Below the pieces are notes generated by a model that was not told the origin of the DNA, did no database searches, and was given only the letters and a program-made list of their open reading frames with translations. A DNA stretch of 64,000 nucleotides from Pelodera strongyloides (taxonomy: Eukaryota; Nematoda; Chromadorea; Rhabditida; Rhabditidae): NCBI GenBank assembly GCA_036852015.1, contig JAANDG010000156.1, forward strand, positions 186,001 to 250,000. Direction: 5' to 3'. The position numbers and the translations under genes were made by a program. Below are positions 1 through 10,736 of this stretch, piece by piece; position 1 is the stretch's first letter; every line of letters begins with the position of its first letter.

Positions 1-118
1 ATAATTATAATTATAATTTATTGACACATTATATAAAGTATATAAGTGTGCATCATATAAATGATGAAGAGAAGGTTGGCAAATTAAGCCACATGTAACG
101 ATTCGCTTGAGGTTTTTT
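1..118. repeat. Dispersed repeat with (TAA)n-like end
   Basis: Positions 20-118 match 54391-54495 closely, including the words TTGACACATT, GTGCATCATATAAA and GCCACATGTAACGATT. Both copies start next to an ATT/TAA microsatellite, as LINE 3' tails on the minus strand do. It may be the 3' end of a LINE; the family is not recognised. Confidence 0.5.
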
Positions 119-199
119 TTTGCGAATAGCTGGTTAACTCCGACGTACTATTGAAAAGTCGCAAAGTGACCGAGGCTTCTGAAGTACAAGGTCTCATTG

Positions 200-551
200 T
201 GCACAGAATGTCCGGAATTGCAGAAGTATTCCTGCGAAAACCGGATTTCTTTACACATAGAACTCGCAGAGTTATTCTCCGGTTCGGATGGAGGCCATTC
301 CTACGATTATGACAAAAACTGTTCGGATGGAGGTCATTCCTACGATTATGACAAGGTGTTTCCGTATTGTAATGCCCTAAAAGCACAAAACTGATTCTGA
401 CTACGGTACATGACCTAACACTTTGCCGGGGAATTACTCTGCGAGTTCTAGTAGTAAAGAAATGAAGTTTTCATTGTAATATTTCTGCAATTCCGGACAT
501 TCGGTAAAGGTAACGTGAGGAATTTTTTTTTTCATGGGCCTGTCCCTTTAA
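200..551. mobile_element. Foldback MITE, GTCCGGAATT family
   Basis: Two inverted arms: GAATGTCCGGAATTGCAG near 207 is repeated in reverse near 487-503, and CTCGCAGAGTTATTC near 264 in reverse near 430. The right end reads GGGCCTGTCCCT followed by TTAA, as in other TTAA elements of the window. The left end looks truncated. A second member lies at 34610-34990. The short ORFs across it are arm sequence, not genes. Confidence 0.6.
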
Positions 552-1219
552 TTGCACTGTTTGTTTTTATACATATATAACCAAAACCTTATAAATTAAT
601 AACTTTGTTTTAGAGGAAACTGTGGGTTTTGTGTTCTGTGGCAACATTATTCAGCTCGAAATTCGGCAGAAAGTGGGTATAAGGGGTCGTTTTCGCCGCG
701 CGCGGCGGCGCGGCGGGATTTCGCCGCGGGCGCCTTTATCAAAATTTCACAAATTTTTTCAAACAGCATGGCTCGAGGGTGACAAATTGACATTCTTTTC
801 ACGCTCTCCGTCTACAATAGAGCCATAATCTCATCACGTGCTCCGTCTCTATGGGTGGCTGTGGATTTGTCTAAATATGTAAAAAAGTAGAGTTCATGTT
901 CATATCATGTTGGCTGAAATGCGAATGCTGTGGAAGAATCACGGCTGCCCTTCAAGGTGGGAAAACCAAAAAGATTCAGTACCCGTCCTATTGAGTTTCC
1001 CATATTTGTTTGCGAGAGAGTGACTCTACACTCTCTACAAAGTGCGCTTTTACGTCTTCAAACGACCATTAGCCCCTTGTGAGACGGCTACTTGACAGCC
1101 GTCTGGTTTGGAATATAATCGACAAGTCGACCCAAAGAAGTCGATATTTATAATGAAAAATTTGAAAATGGACTACGACAGAGAAATGAACAGAAAGGTC
1201 CATGCAGGAAGCTCGATTT
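552..1219. other. No gene seen; GC-rich patch and hairpin
   Basis: No coding signal. A GC-rich stretch at about 690-735 is built from CGCCGCG words. At 1083-1106 the hairpin AGACGGCT / AGCCGTCT ends in CTGG followed by T, which resembles a Helitron 3' end, but its loop lacks the GCCTCAGGCGGC hairpin of the other copies. Confidence 0.4.
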
Positions 1220-1993
1220 GGTAAAATTGAAGAATACTACCCCACTTAGTACCCCACGTGGAAAAATACTACCCCATAACAAAGGGGTAATATTTTCCCA
1301 ACAGCATAATACTACCCTATCTTGTAAAAGTAGTACCCCATAGGGAAAATACTACCACAAAGATTGGGGTAGTATAATTACTGATTGGGGTATTACGGAT
1401 AAAAATTACTACCCCACGTTCATAAAATAGATAGTACCCATTTGCGAAAAATAGCATCTAAACCTACCAGAGGAAAATAACTACCCCATCTCGGTTAATC
1501 TCCGAGATCTTGAGCGAAATTTCTTATTGTAGATGACTACCCCACTGTTGTAGATTGCTACCCCACCGTTGTAGATGGCTACCCCACCGTTGTAGATGGC
1601 TACCCCACCGTTGTAGATGGCTACCCCACCGTTGTAGATGGCTACCCCGCCGTTGTAGATGGCTACCCCATTATTGAAGATGAGTACCCCATTTTACAAA
1701 GCTACCCCAGGATACTGGTGTTTATTTTACTTTACTACCCCACCGTTGTAGATAACTACCCCACCGTTGTATTTTACTTTACTACCCCACCGTTGTAGAT
1801 GACTACCCCACCGTTGTAGATGACTACCCCACCGTTGTAGATGACTACCCCACCGTTGTAAAATTTTTCTTGGGATACTATTTTTCTTACTTCGAAAAAA
1901 ATTGGGGTAGTATTTTACATGGGGTAGTATGTTTTTTCCTGGGGTAGTATTTATTTTTCTGGGGTAGTCATCTACAATTCTACCGCACGATTT
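1211..1993. mobile_element. ACTACCCC-filled MITE with 9-bp target duplication
   Basis: The element runs 1220-1984 between inverted ends GGTAAAATTG and CAATTCTACC. It is flanked by GCTCGATTT (1211-1219) and GCACGATTT (1985-1993), a 9-bp target duplication with one mismatch. The interior is mostly ACTACCCC on the left and its complement GGGGTAGT on the right, with a 22-bp subarray (CACCGTTGTAGATGGCTACC-like) repeated about six times at 1550-1670 and again at 1738-1860. A second copy is at 57396-58004. A 9-bp duplication is typical of Mutator-like elements; no transposase is present. The ORF at 1727-2023 is this repeat read through. Confidence 0.75.
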
Positions 1994-2330
1994 GAGCTTG
2001 AGCCCAACATGGAAAATACGCATAACTGCAATAAAACCTTTTGCTGATGCAGCTGACGCAAGAACGGTCTATATATTTTTGTTGTCATGTTTGAAAGAAA
2101 TCTAGCTGTACACATGCAAGATACAGGTACATGCTACATGTTATCCGAAGATTAACAATTGGAACAAACCGTTTGCATTTCTAAGTGAGGCAGGTTGTGT
2201 ATTGCAATATCCTGTATATTTCTGAGCGTTCACATGAAGTCCTACCATTAAGAGTAAACAAGCTTGAAGTAAGGTCGGCATCTATAATGAGTATGTATTG
2301 GAAAAAAACCGCTGATAATCTCACAGTCAT

Positions 2331-2557
2331 AGAGTATTTATGTTACGTTTTCGCGCACTTTCGCATGCGAAAGTATCATCCATGTTATTGCAGTTTCTAT
2401 AGTGGGAAACTACTCGAATTTTACATACAGTAAGAAATTTACATACACCTGCGGCGTGTTTTGCATACACCTAATGTAAAACTGCGCGAAAATGGAAAAG
2501 TCAACTTGGATGGTACTTTCGCGGCGAATTCGCGCGAAAGTGTAACATAAATACTCT
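2331..2557. mobile_element. Foldback MITE, TTTCGCGC family
   Basis: Ends AGAGTATTTATGTTACG and the inverted GTAACATAAATACTCT flank arms rich in TTTCGCGC and GCGAAAGT. The second member is at 3738-3947. Target duplication is not clear. Confidence 0.6.
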
Positions 2558-2702
2558 ATCACTCGAAATGTATCTTGCTTCACTTTTCAATATAAAAAGG
2601 CACCTAGGAAAACGTGTGACCAATGGCAATTTACTGAAAATTTGACCCCGAGAAACAAGAAGCAATGTTCATTGCACAGTTAGCCGTATAAAAGACACTA
2701 AG

Positions 2703-3069
2703 TTAAAGGGTCCATCCCACCGTTTTGAACCTATATTTATTATTTGTTCGTAATTTTTGTAAAGGGTGTTTATTATAAAATATACACACTGTGTTTGAAC
2801 TGGCTTTACCATCACGAGGGTAGCCGACTGTATAGCCAGACTCATAAGGGACAGACAAAAGAGCGACGTGCCCCGGGGATACGCACAATAAGGTAATAAG
2901 GGTGCAATTGCTTTTCCATACTGTATACTCTGTAAGGAAAACACGTGAAAAGCTTCGCGATGGTGAAGCCAGTTCAAACACAGTGTGTATATTTTATAAT
3001 AAATACCCTTTACAAAAATTATGTACAAATAATAAATATAGGTTCAAAACGGTGGGCCTGACCCTTTAG
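2703..3069. mobile_element. Foldback MITE family B, TTAA type
   Basis: Inverted arms of about 115 bp: CACCGTTTTGAACCTATATT at 2717 is repeated in reverse near 3030-3052. The left end is TTAA then AGGGTCCATCCC; the right end is GGCCTGACCCT then TTAG, so one copy of the TTAA duplication has mutated. Partial relatives are at 32503-32580, 46701-46880 and 52935-53127, and a nested copy is at 54284-55537. Confidence 0.7.
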
Positions 3070-3529
3070 TCGCAACATGCATTTGACAAGTTGGCAACGA
3101 TAACAATGCATGGCAAAAAGTCCGATCCAACGAAAATCCCGCTGTCAAACACTACAATCGTTGTCCTACGGTAATGCAACGATTCCGAACCGCCGTGATT
3201 TCCTTCCCTGGGTAAAATTTTTAGTAAATTGGCGTTGGTAAGTTATTTTTCTAGGTATCATGTTTAATGAAAATACGAATTAGTGTAACCCTTTGAATTA
3301 AAAATGGATCAGTTGAAATCGCAAACGCATCATAATGAAATAAACATAAGAACAAAATGATTTTGGAGGACACCGAAGAAAAAGAGCTCCCTTGTTTTCT
3401 ATGATAAAACGCAAGATTATTGACATATCCTAGTTTGCGAATCGCACACACACGAAAATTATTTTAAAAAAAATGCCTTTTACTTTGTATTTGAGTCCGC
3501 AACTAACAATAGGTCCTGCATCCATACTA

Positions 3530-3947
3530 AATGAATCTACGGTTGGCAGATTTGGATCTATTTTAAACAGAACGGGTCTCAGACACCTTCGCTGCAGTTC
3601 AAGTCGCTTGTGTCATTTACACGGGTTAGGGTAGGCAGGTAGGTAGGCATTTGACATTCATGTAAAATGGCCCCAACATGGACAGGCAATTGTCATTTTC
3701 GTAAATGCGAATCGCAAACATGGAGAAGCCAAACATAATAGAGTTATACTTTCGCGCACTTTTCCTGCGAAAGTACCATCCAAGTTCATTTTTTCATTTT
3801 CGCGCACTTTTCCATTAGGTGTATGCAAACACGCTGCGGCTGTATGCAAAGTTCCTACTGTGGGTAGGATTCCACTATGTGAAACTGCGATAACGTGGAT
3901 GACACTTTCGCGTGCGAAAGAGCGCGAAAGCGTAACGTAAATACTAT
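3530..3947. mobile_element. Half of an E-family MITE followed by a TTTCGCGC MITE
   Basis: 3530-3735 matches one arm of the ATGGGGTTTCCATG family (copies at 14138 and 15389), with the words GACATTCATGTAAAATGG and GCGAATCGCAAACATGG. 3738-3947 is a second TTTCGCGC foldback with arms GTTATACTTTCGCGCAC and the inverse ending at 3947. The first lost its left arm. Confidence 0.5.
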
Positions 3948-5411
3948 CTGAGCGACCATTGCATGACTACATGCCAGTTTTGCATAATATGCAAAACTAA
4001 GAGTGTTTCGCAAAAGACATAGACAAAAGACAAAAGACAAGGAGACATAAAATGCGTTTCTAGCCAAAATTCAGTGTACGTTTTCAACGCATTGAACTTT
4101 ATTTTACATTTGTATACTTTGCTGCTTTCCCAGGCATGTTTGTGCAATGCTGCAGTTACTTTACTGCAGTGCTACACAAAAAAAAACTTTGAAAAAGTCC
4201 ACGTATTAGCTGTTAGTATCACACTTGCATGCGAAGGTCTGTAATAATTCAAATTTGTCCCTGATCTTCAATTTTTGTAGCGAGTTTCAAATTGTGCTTA
4301 TGTATGGAAAGTGAGTGATTTTTGAGCCAGGTTCGCCCTGTTTCGGCCTACTCTATACGAGTCTGCACGATGGCCACAACGTTGTTCGAAGCATTTATAG
4401 TAAGCCAACATAAAGGACAGGACAAAACAAACACGACAAGGATTGGGTTTGAGTTTTTAATCCAAGGAGCGTTTAGCGGCACACAGGCTCTCTGCTGGAT
4501 CACTTTCTATGCCGGGGATCCTTCTTCTGCGGCACTCGAACCACTATCACTGACGTCCAAGCCTAAATACAATAAAAAACGAATTTTGTAAAAAAACAAC
4601 GAATCATTCGGCCTGTCTGCACCGGCCGCGTGCGGTTGCACTCTCCGCGTCACCCGCCAAAAAAATGCCCGTCATTATTGATCCTTGTATCACACCTATC
4701 CCCGACCTGATGCTTCAATTCGCCAGATTATTCATTATTCCACTATCCCCTAATTATTGGATGAAAACGATCGGGTGAGTAAAGAGTTTGATATTATATC
4801 AAAATCGTGTCTCTTTCTAAGTGCTCACACGAGTATTATTGGTCGTATGGTCAAGCGTCAAGCCTAAAAAGACCCCCAGTATTCTCTGTTCAATTAAAAA
4901 TGGTTTCCGTGTTCCGTTTTTTAAGGATCTTACTAAGAAATGCCCCGAACTCGTTCACCTGAATCTTCGCCGTGCTTAAACCCCGAAACAGCGCCATGAA
5001 TGTTTCCTCCTTCGGCAAGAAGCTGGTCTACGTGCCCAATCCAAGGAAGAACCCGTTACGTCACCGCGACCTTTGACCTCACCGACAATTGAACAAGCCT
5101 GGGAGCATAAGTATTGTCAATGTCCCCTGATGTCCTTTCTGATTGCTTTCCGTGTTCTTCTTGTCCATTGTTTTCTGAGCGGCCTGTTAAACGAACCAAT
5201 TATTGCCCCATAAACAAAGGGCAGACAGTTCAGTCCGATAGTTGTCCACAACCACGTGGACCGCTCATATGTGCAAATTGATCCCTCCATAACAACCCAA
5301 CTCCGTTCAAGGTATTTGAAAATATAGGAATATTACCTTCTGTGGTTTTTATAGAAAAAAAACACATGAAGAAAACAGAAAATTCTCCGAGCATCTAGGT
5401 GTTATCTCATG
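3948..5411. other. No gene or repeat recognised
   Basis: Unique-looking sequence with short ORFs only, none with coding-like composition or matching splice sites. The ORF at 4322-4591 (89 codons) has no recognisable motif. Confidence 0.4.
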
Positions 5412-5671
5412 TCTGGGTTTCCATGTATGCCAAAAACCGTGTGTTTTCCTTCCAAGTATCAACTGCAAAATAGTGTGCCAATCTACCGCAATTTTGCGTA
5501 ATTTTGACACATCCGCACTATAGAAAATCCGCACCAAAGACATTTTTGTTGAACAAATGGTCCCGTGGCGATCGGTCGTAAAAACTGCCTGTAGCTATTC
5601 TAGTGTAGTGCGAAGATATTGTAAATTTTTCGATACTTGGAAGGAAAATCGGCCATACTTGGAAACCCCAT
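5412..5671. mobile_element. Foldback MITE family D
   Basis: Ends TGGGTTTCCATGTATGCC and GGCCATACTTGGAAACCCCAT are inverted copies. The interior word ACGGTAAATTT / TACCG recurs with the other members at 7731-8470, 36435-37112 and 38192-38343, together with CGATCGGTCGTAAAAACTGC. Confidence 0.6.
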
Positions 5672-5777
5672 TACGCCTCTCATGTCGACGCTTGTTCGTC
5701 GTCTACGTTCTTTGTTATCAATAAAAATGTTGGATCAAAAAAGATGTTAGAGCATTGACGTATTGATGTGTACTATA

Positions 5778-7318
5778 TCTTATTATATAAAGTTGGGAGC
5801 TTTGTTTTTTTTTGTGCGTTTGTTGAGTGTACGTTTGGATGATGTGCGTTACGCTCAGGTTGTAGGATTGGTTCAGTAGTTCACGTTCCCGTGCACTGAG
5901 CCATCTCACTTCCCGAGCCCCTCTCACAAACGTCCAAAAAGGCTGCATATGTGGAATATGTGTGGTGTATCGTTCGGGCGTTTCTGCGGCACAAAGGGTT
6001 CAAAGAACACTCACGGCGCAAAACTCAAAGAACGACCAATTTTGAAAACTTGAAATCACGCTTTTTCGTCTAATGCTTTATTTACTCTTATTTTACAAAA
6101 TTTTCATTGCCTTTCAACGTGAGATTATCCTCACCTTGAGCAACCTACGAGAATCCAGCCCTGAGCTACGCACTCGCAGACTGCATACACTCACTGCAAT
6201 ACTCACCAACGCCATTGCGGATGGCTCACACGAATGCCACACAAAAGGTTGCATTAACTCCAAGGAAGCGGAGTATCGGCCGAGCGATAATGTTCAAGGA
6301 ACATCCACTTGCTGTGCAACGCCATTGTGGAGCGCTCACGAGCACCACACAAAAGTTTGCATGTACACCAAGGGCGCGGAGTACATGCCGAGCGATAGAG
6401 TTCAAAGAACACCCACTTGCTGGGCAACGCCATTGTGGAGCGCTCACATGAGCACCACACAAAAGTTTGCATATACACCAAGGGCGCGGAGTACATGCCG
6501 AGCGATAGAGTTCAAAGAACACCCACTGCAGGGCACCTCCACTGCGGAACGCCCAGTGAACGCTACAAAGGCTGCCATATACAGAATGCTTGCGGGGTAT
6601 CGTTCGAGCGATTGTGCGGCAAGTAGGCCGAGATCCCTGTTCCATGCAATTCAAGAAGCATATTCGCAATTATAATAATTCCCTGTCAATGGCATCGATT
6701 GTGCTCAACTTGATGTTCCCCGTGGCGCCGTCCTTATTTAGGAGGAACATAGTCAACAGAAACTAAATTATATCCCCGGGTTTGATATTGGTGTAGTTTC
6801 AAAAGGAAAATAACAAAATGAAACCATTTCCTTCAGACAAATGTTTGTTCTAACTTATATAGCCCGCGAAACATTGCGACGTATCATCCAGCACATTCTT
6901 TTTTTAGGATTTGAATTTTTTCGATATTGTAGAGTCCATTTGCAGACAATTTAGGAGGAATATAGTCAACAGAACTAAGTTCTAACCCGAGTTCAATATT
7001 GGTATGGGTTTCAAAAGAAAAAGAAAGACTGGAGACTCCTGGATAGAAATGTTCCCTCCTAACTTATATAGCCCAAGAAACATTGCGGCGTATCAGCCAC
7101 GCGATATTAAGCTCTTAGGCTTTGGCAATTTTTCGATGTCCTAGAGTAGAGCAAGTTGCAGACCTTTAGGAGAAATATAGTCAACAGAAACTAATTTCTT
7201 TCCCCAGGAAACTATTCTTGCGAGAAAGAGTTGCCTCTACTTATAGATATAGCCCAGTGAAACATAGCGACCATCAGCGAATATTGGAAAGACGCCTCAG
7301 GCGGCGGTAGCCGACTGG
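5778..7318 (+). mobile_element. Helitron copy 1 (non-autonomous)
   Basis: Begins TCTTATTATATAAAGTTGGG after an A and ends with the hairpin GCCTCAGGCGGC plus GTAGCCGACTGG, i.e. a CTGG terminus. Helitrons start with TC, end with CTRR behind a hairpin, and insert between A and T. No Rep or helicase domain is present. A repeat of about 105 bp (about 6215-6540, three units) creates the open frame 6073-6675 (200 codons) with repeating H-T-K and M-P-S-D words; a second repeat of about 210 bp (6740-7290, 2.5 units, starting at TTAGGAGGAA) follows. The ORF is most likely a repeat artefact, possibly a relic of a Helitron protein. Confidence 0.75.
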
Positions 7319-7710
7319 CTTATTATATAAAGTTGGGAGCTTTGTTTGTTAGTTTGTTTGATTGATTGATTGTGTTTTGGATGATGTGCGTTACGCTCAG
7401 GAAGTAGGATTGGTTCAGTAGTTCATGTTCCCATGCACTGAGCCATCTCACATCCCGAGCGCCCCTCTCACAAAAGTCCAAAAAAGGCTGCATATACGGA
7501 ATGTGTGTGGTTTATCGTTCGGGCGCGTCGGCGGCGCTCAAAGTACTTCGATTAAAATACAAAGAACATGCAAATCTAGAGCAACAAAAGAAGCAACAAG
7601 CGAGGATTTTAGCATATGCTAATTTTTTGAATCACTTTTGAATCCACGTTTCACGTATGTATAAAATAAAAATGTAATAGAAGGTCGCCTCAGGCGGCGC
7701 AGCCGTCTGG
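7319..7710 (+). mobile_element. Helitron copy 2, head-to-tail with copy 1
   Basis: Starts CTTATTATATAAAGTTGGG immediately after the CTGG end of copy 1, missing only the first T, and ends GCCTCAGGCGGCGCAGCC then GTCTGG followed by T. Interior resembles the copies at 40666-41003 and 62530-63302. Direct abutment suggests tandem rolling-circle products, or insertion at the previous end. Confidence 0.8.
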
Positions 7711-7730
7711 TAATGTAAGTGCGAAGGAAG

Positions 7731-8470
7731 AAATTTGCCAGATTTTTTCCAACGAAATATGAGTAAAAATGACCCTCCAGTACCATTATTACGATGGGCG
7801 GCTGGGGGGTGCATATGCCCGATTTTCCTTGCGTATCGAAATTTACCGTATCTTGGTACTACACGACAATATCTACAAGCAGTTTTTACGACCGATCGCC
7901 ACGGGACCATTTGTTCAACAAAAATGTTTTTTGATGGTGGATTTTCTATAGTGCGGATGTGTCAAAATTACGGTAAATTGCACACGATTTTGCGAATTGA
8001 TACTTGCAAGGAAACCACGCGGTTCTTGGCAAACATGCAAACCCCATAATGGGGTTTCCATTTATGGCCGATATTCCTTCCAATATCGAAAATTTACCGT
8101 ATCTTGGCACACACGAAATATCTACAGGCAGTTTTTTTACGACCGATCGCCAGGGGGAAAAATGGAAACCACCATACTGGGGTTTCAATCTTTCAATGTA
8201 TGGCAAAAACCGTGCGTTTTGCTTTTATCAAATGTGCATCTCGTGTACGATTTTGCATACCCTTTGAAAGTGAAGAAAATGCACCAATTCTATAACAAGA
8301 CGAGGCGATAATGCACAGTTTATGCAAGCTCAAAAAAGTCCCGTGGCTACCTGCCATGGGACCATTTTTTGTCTGCCTGTAGATGTTCTCGTGCAGTGCC
8401 AATCTACAGTAAATTTTCCCCATACTTGGAAACAAAAATCGGCAATTTTTGCCATACATTGAAACCCCAT
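7731..8470. mobile_element. Cluster of family D MITE pieces
   Basis: At least three units: a left-truncated one ending at ACCCCAT (8047), a short one from ATGGGGTTTCCATTTATGG (8049) to about 8175, and a fuller one at 8178-8470 ending TTGAAACCCCAT. Shared words are TTTACCGTATCTTGG, ACGACCGATCGCCA and CATGTATGGCAAAAACCG. The many overlapping short ORFs here are arm sequence. 7731-7800 also matches the TTAA element at 58330. Confidence 0.6.
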
Positions 8471-8599
8471 AAACAAACCACAATTAACCCCGTCATCGTC
8501 ATTTGTGTGGCACTCTAGTTAGGAACTTATTTTATGTTTTTTTTTTTCGAAATTTTTCAAAAAAATTCTTCCGACCAAAACGTGAAAAAGGAACCAGAG

Positions 8600-9130
8600 T
8601 ACCGTAATCGGCGGTACTCAAGCTGGACCATTTTGCTCGATGTTCGTTGAAATAATTTTCTGTCAGTTTGTTTTAGCTATTCTGGTAGATACAAACCCGG
8701 AAAAAATGCGACGAAAAACGATTGCTTCAGCGAGAAATTCATTGATTAAAAAAGTTGCCTCCGATCCAAGGTCCACAGTTAGCCATAGAAAAACCAAATG
8801 TTATAATGCATGCGAGGTATTCGACCGATTAATTAGTGGAATAACGTTCGTCGAGTCATTATCAGCACGGCCATATGCTGGACAATTACTAGGGTTACGG
8901 GTATTGGTTCGAGGACAAAATACTCGCTGTTGCCGCATTTCTTGCAAAACATTTTCCAGCATTTGCGTTATGTGTTAAATGAAGATAATAAAACACAAAG
9001 TATACATAAGGGCCAAGACGGTGACCGCGTCCCTTTAAAAAGGGAGTCGGCCGGCAATGTAGCGATCGCGTGGTGGGTAGCAATTTCCAGTTTGCCCATA
9101 CCCCAGCGGTCAACTTATTGGAGATAGCAA
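8600..9130. repeat. Dispersed repeat fragments
   Basis: 8640-8700 matches the arm of the TTAA element at 58330-58913 (AATAATTTTCTG, TATTCTGGTAGATAC). 8932-9010 matches 63512-63592 (TGCCGCATTTC, GCAAAACATTTT, AGATAATAAA). The 112-codon ORF at 8640-8978 spans these pieces and is therefore not supported as a gene. Confidence 0.5.
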
Positions 9131-9424
9131 ACAATAAACAGAAACACTTCAGTCCATCCTCTCATTTATGACTGATGAGTCTGGGGAACGCCTATTTGTG
9201 ACTTTATTTTGTGTTTTATAGCCTACCAGAAAAGCTGAAAAGGTGTGCAGATGCTGTACAGGAAATCCGTACTCTGCCTGCGCGTCAGGTTCAGAAGGAG
9301 CAATACGTATAGAAAAGATACACAACACACGCCATTGTATTTATTGAATTTTTTTTCTGGTAAAATAGAAGTGGAGAGGTCTACTATTTTCTTCCCTCTC
9401 CTAAATGATTCATCAAAAAATAAG

Positions 9425-9927
9425 TGTTCGGCCTTCAGTTTGAAGCTATGCGCAAGTCTGTTTGTGAGCGTATGCAAATTAGCTCTAACTCTCACCCTTG
9501 GTGAGGGTTAAACTATGACCCAACGCATGTTCCGCCTTCAGTTTGAAGCTAGAGCGCAAGTACTGTTTGTGAGCGTATGCAAATTAGCTTTAACTCTCAC
9601 CCTTGGTGGGGGTTAAACTATGACCCAACGCATGTTCTGCCTTCAGTTTGAAGCTATAGCGCAAGTACTGTTTGTGAGCGTATGCAAATTAGCTCTAACT
9701 CTCACCCTTGGTGAGGGTTATACTATGACCCAAAGCATGTTCCGCCTTCAGTTTGAAGCTATAGCGCAAGTACTGTTTGTAGCGTATGCAAATTAGCTCT
9801 AACTCTCACCCTTGGTGACGGTTAAACTATGACCCAACGCATGTTCCACCTTCAGTTTGAAGCTATAGCGCAAGTACTGTTTGTGAGCGTATGCAAATTA
9901 GCTCTAACTCTCACCCTGGATGAGAGT
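9425..9927. repeat. Tandem array, 105-bp unit, about 4.8 copies
   Basis: Units start at TGTTCGGCCTTCAGTTTG (9425) and recur near 9529, 9633, 9739 and 9842. Every unit carries the octamer ATGCAAAT and, in most, the near-perfect hairpin AACTCTCACC / GGTGAGGGTT. Copies differ by only a few bases. Confidence 0.85.
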
Positions 9928-10159
9928 TCGTTGGTGGATCCGGTCTCTGGATTCTTTGGAATTATAATGATCAGAAACTGTTGATGAATGTATTTCATCA
10001 CATCTTTTAGTTCATGATGCTCCTTCTGTCGAATATAGAACTACTGGTTATGGTTGGCGTATCTTGTATGCAGGAGCTGAAAGCTGACACGCATGCGCAC
10101 GTCCAAAATTCTTGCTTGCACTACCGCATTCAATTGGCTGATTAATGTATGCTGAAAAG

Positions 10160-10255
10160 CTACCGTATCTTGGAACTACAGAGAATCATACCAAAATACG
10201 GTAGTACGTGACAGAATCACTCAAGTTTTCTGGCACACTTACAAAGCCCATAACA
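10160..10255. mobile_element. Truncated family D MITE
   Basis: Matches the copy at 38192-38343: CTACCGTATCTTGGAACTAC, ATACGGTAGTA, TGACAGAATCAC, ending ACAAAGCCCATAA. Its left arm is missing. Confidence 0.45.
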
Positions 10256-10579
10256 CAGGTTAAGTACATACGCGAGTTTTGGATGAAAACGTCATGGAAA
10301 ATACCATCAATTAGGACACATCTTCACTCCATCGGTGGCGAATTTCCCAAACGTCGTAGTTGGTCAGTGTTTCATAAGTATTGTCCAAAGCTTACATTAT
10401 TGAGCAGGTAGCTGGTACTGTCACAAAAATGTAAATAGTAATCATTGGTGCCCCTTGAAGTAAATTGGTGTTTAACCTGCGTTTAATGAAACATTTGTAC
10501 CTATGCTGTTGGCCATTGGTAGTTCACGCAAGAATTTCCACATTTCATTTCAGTTGTGCCCACATATTCCAAAATGAAC

Positions 10580-10736
10580 TTAAAGCGAATTCCGGCCGGT
10601 TTTTGAAAGAGCATTCAAATTATGCAGCTTATGCAAATGAACTTAATAAAAAATCTAGCTCAATTCGAGTAAATTAGCATAAATACGTATGAATTTAGTT
10701 GTTCACGATGCGTTTCAAATCGGTATTTCGCTTTAA
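10580..10736. mobile_element. Foldback MITE family C, TTAA type
   Basis: 149-bp element flanked by TTAA at 10580-10583 and 10733-10736. Ends AGCGAATTCCGGCCGG and the inverted AAATCGGTATTTCGCT. Further copies: 12036, 35031, 36537, 37811 and degenerate 61590. Confidence 0.75.

Noticed and set aside
1550..1860. CRISPR-like array of regular repeats
   Set aside because: The 22-bp units have no unique spacers and belong to a transposable element in a eukaryotic genome.
6073..6675. 200-codon ORF inside Helitron copy 1 as a gene
   Set aside because: It is three units of a repeat of about 105 bp read in one frame; equally long ORFs exist in other frames and on the other strand, and no Rep or helicase motif is present.
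8640..8978. 112-codon plus-strand ORF
   Set aside because: Its start lies in a TTAA-element arm and its end in another dispersed repeat also found at 63512.
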